The notes beneath the pieces were generated by a model, which saw only the letters and a list, made by a program, of their open reading frames with translations, had not been told where the DNA came from and made no database searches. Position numbers and translations under genes: made by a program. This document shows positions 31,150 through 32,527 of a stretch of DNA of 32,527 nucleotides, in pieces (positions within the stretch are counted from its first letter, which is position 1; each line of letters begins with the position of its first letter). The stretch lies in the NCBI GenBank assembly GCA_030696285.1, contig JAUYSQ010000173.1, forward strand, positions 1 to 32,527. Direction: 5' to 3'. Origin of the DNA: Sulfuricurvum sp. Lineage in GTDB: Bacteria > Campylobacterota > Campylobacteria > Campylobacterales > Sulfurimonadaceae.

Positions 31150-32380
31150 ATTTCTTCAAATCTTTTTATTTGGATTATTATTAACAATATCTGCGAATGC
31201 TACAACGTGTAGTAAAAGCTATACGCTAGGCTTTTTTAACGGTGTATGGAATACGGAGCAACAAGCTGATAAAGGATTAAAAGCACTAAGTCAACTTGTT
31301 GGAGATACCTACAACAAGGAACCCGTCAACTACAAAACCTTCTACAACCACACCGCCCCAGGTTACGATGTATTGGGTTTACAAGATGTTGCCGAAACAT
31401 TTATACAGCGTGCCGCCGAAATCGATGCATCAGGGGAATTTGGAAAACGGTTCGAGTATTTTTGGGAGTTTATGGGTTCATCTGAGCCGACTTTTATAGA
31501 TAAAATCAAGGGGATATTTCCTAATGCAGTAAGTCTCTTTGATTCTTTCTATACTTTGATCATGGGCAAACTCACATCAATCATCTCCTATTTTTTGAGC
31601 AATCCCCCGACCGAAACGGATTATGCGTCGCATAACGCCAAACTCGATGCCCTCGCCGCCGATGGACAAAAACTGATGCTAGTCGGTCACTCACAGGGAA
31701 ATTTGTTTATGAATCATGCGTATGATCATATCCTCCCGACTGTAGGAGCAGATCGTGTTAAAGCGGCTCATATTGCTCCGGCTTCTCCAACACTGAGAGG
31801 GGATTATGTATTGGCAAATATCGATTTGGTGATTAATGCTCTGAGGATACAAGGGGTGACATCCGTTCCAGTAAATAATCTGGATATTAATGCATCGAGA
31901 GTGGATGTATCAGGGCATACCCTTATCGGTACCTATCTCGATCCGACGCGGGATGGGAGAGGACAGGTTAAGACGATGATTGTGGGGGAGATGGGGAAAT
32001 TGGAGTGTCCAAGCTTGCTGCAAGTGACTCGATATATTTATTTCCGATATATGGATCTTGCTACTGCATTGGCTGAAGAACAAGCCAAGCTTCGTTATCC
32101 ATACACGCTAGATCCAGTTTGGGTTCGAGAGTTTTCGATAGAGTTTAACGAATTTAAAGCTACACGTCCTGATTATGAGTTTGGTGCTCCTGGTGATTTT
32201 TGTTCTGGTCCTTTTAAGTATTCTCATTATGGAGGAGATTTATATACCTTGTTTTATAATAATGGCACTACGGAAAAGTACCGGAAAGACCGTATTATTG
32301 ATGCAGACAATGAAGGAGGACGTTTATACTACATCTCTACATCTCAATTGCCTGATTTATCGGACTATATTATATTTTGA
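31139..32380 (+). CDS. Exported alpha/beta-hydrolase (lipase-like)
   Basis: The 413-residue protein has a signal peptide (KFLQIFLFGLLLTISANA). The nucleophile elbow GHSQGN centres on Ser185, embedded in QKLMLVGHSQGNLFMNHAYD, and a plausible catalytic His260 lies in VSGHTLIGTYLDP, so a lipase or esterase is likely. The C-terminal part has two aromatic-rich repeats (YDPVW-like and FKYSHYGGDLYTLFYNNG). The frame opens at ATG 31127, but GTG 31139 has GGAG six bases before it and gives a cleaner signal peptide; it overlaps the lipoprotein gene by 11 bases. No secretion-system genes are visible. The substrate is unknown. Confidence 0.75.
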   Translation: MSSKFLQIFLFGLLLTISANATTCSKSYTLGFFNGVWNTEQQADKGLKALSQLVGDTYNKEPVNYKTFYNHTAPGYDVLGLQDVAETFIQRAAEIDASGEFGKRFEYFWEFMGSSEPTFIDKIKGIFPNAVSLFDSFYTLIMGKLTSIISYFLSNPPTETDYASHNAKLDALAADGQKLMLVGHSQGNLFMNHAYDHILPTVGADRVKAAHIAPASPTLRGDYVLANIDLVINALRIQGVTSVPVNNLDINASRVDVSGHTLIGTYLDPTRDGRGQVKTMIVGEMGKLECPSLLQVTRYIYFRYMDLATALAEEQAKLRYPYTLDPVWVREFSIEFNEFKATRPDYEFGAPGDFCSGPFKYSHYGGDLYTLFYNNGTTEKYRKDRIIDADNEGGRLYYISTSQLPDLSDYIIF

Positions 32381-32442
32381 GTTAAAATTTGGAACTCCTT
32401 TTGCTTTAGTGAGAGTAAGAATTGTTAAGCAGGGGGGTATCC

Positions 32443-32527
32443 GTGAGAGTCGTTTTGCGCAATAATGCTATTTTCGTTCAAGGTGGCTCGAACACCCTCG
32501 AAGAGCCGTGGATGGAAAATTTTTTCG
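32443..32527 (+). CDS. Start of an unidentified gene, cut by the window end
   Basis: A frame opens at GTG 32443, preceded by AGGGGGGT (about 32431-32438) as SD, and stays open to the last base (28 codons, MRVVLRNNAIFVQGG...). It is too short to identify. The 60 bases between the hydrolase stop and this start show no promoter or terminator I would defend. Confidence 0.45.
   Translation, partial: MRVVLRNNAIFVQGGSNTLEEPWMENFF

Noticed and set aside
32175-32465. Overlapping frame at the end of the hydrolase gene
   Set aside because: It is out of frame with the better-supported hydrolase and shows no recognisable domain or SD.

Overview
The window looks like a chromosomal segment from a member of the Campylobacterota (Epsilonproteobacteria), most likely a free-living Sulfuricurvum/Sulfurimonas-type organism. 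The strongest evidence is the run rpsB - tsf - ABC ATPase - fliR - highly acidic protein - gmk - tatA - argS (21.9-29.6 kb), which from memory matches the order around Cj1182c-Cj1175c of Campylobacter jejuni. Families largely confined to this phylum (DUF2393, a DUF3373-like porin) and the dense, mostly SD-led housekeeping genes agree. Base composition looks less AT-rich than Campylobacter or Helicobacter, hence the guess of a free-living genus. I saw no rRNA, tRNA, CRISPR array or transposase gene.

Layout. 1-1.23 kb: class III ribonucleotide reductase, with the end of nrdD, a separate 54-residue glycyl-radical peptide in an ATGA overlap, and nrdG. 1.3-4.3 kb: a small c-type cytochrome behind a textbook FNR-type promoter, then moaA, queE and queD (molybdopterin and queuosine precursors). 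4.35-5.07 kb: a MNT/HEPN toxin-antitoxin-like pair. 5.08-8.26 kb: an SDR, a formate-dehydrogenase-type molybdoenzyme and yraN. 8.35-12.96 kb: trxA, trxB, dapB, purF and a TIGR01212 radical SAM gene. 12.95-16.87 kb, minus strand: ilvE, an SPFH/prohibitin gene flanked by inverted repeats, hisIE and two tandem DUF2393 genes. 16.98-21.6 kb: a small exported protein, a group II truncated haemoglobin, an aldehyde dehydrogenase, a Bcp peroxiredoxin and a porin. 21.8-29.6 kb: the translation/flagellar/Tat block, with a degenerate PLD-like gene added on the opposite strand. 29.7-30.5 kb: aguB. 30.6-32.4 kb: a lipoprotein and an exported alpha/beta-hydrolase, then the start of an unidentified gene cut by the window end.

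Four copies of a small repeat with CGTCATTCCC-type ends sit in intergenic gaps. One abuts the nrdG start codon and one supplies the last codons of bcp. Most promoters that can be seen are TATAAT-like -10 boxes without a clear -35, as expected for this phylum, and two place the start codon exactly where transcription should begin.

Functionally the segment combines anaerobic and low-oxygen metabolism (NrdDG, FNR-regulated cytochrome, molybdenum cofactor and formate dehydrogenase), redox defence (Trx, Bcp, truncated globin), amino acid and purine biosynthesis, and core translation genes. The observations most worth checking are the split class III RNR, the duplicated queE start region with its palindromes, the receiver-domain acidic protein, the inverted repeats around the SPFH gene, and the lipoprotein-lipase pair.
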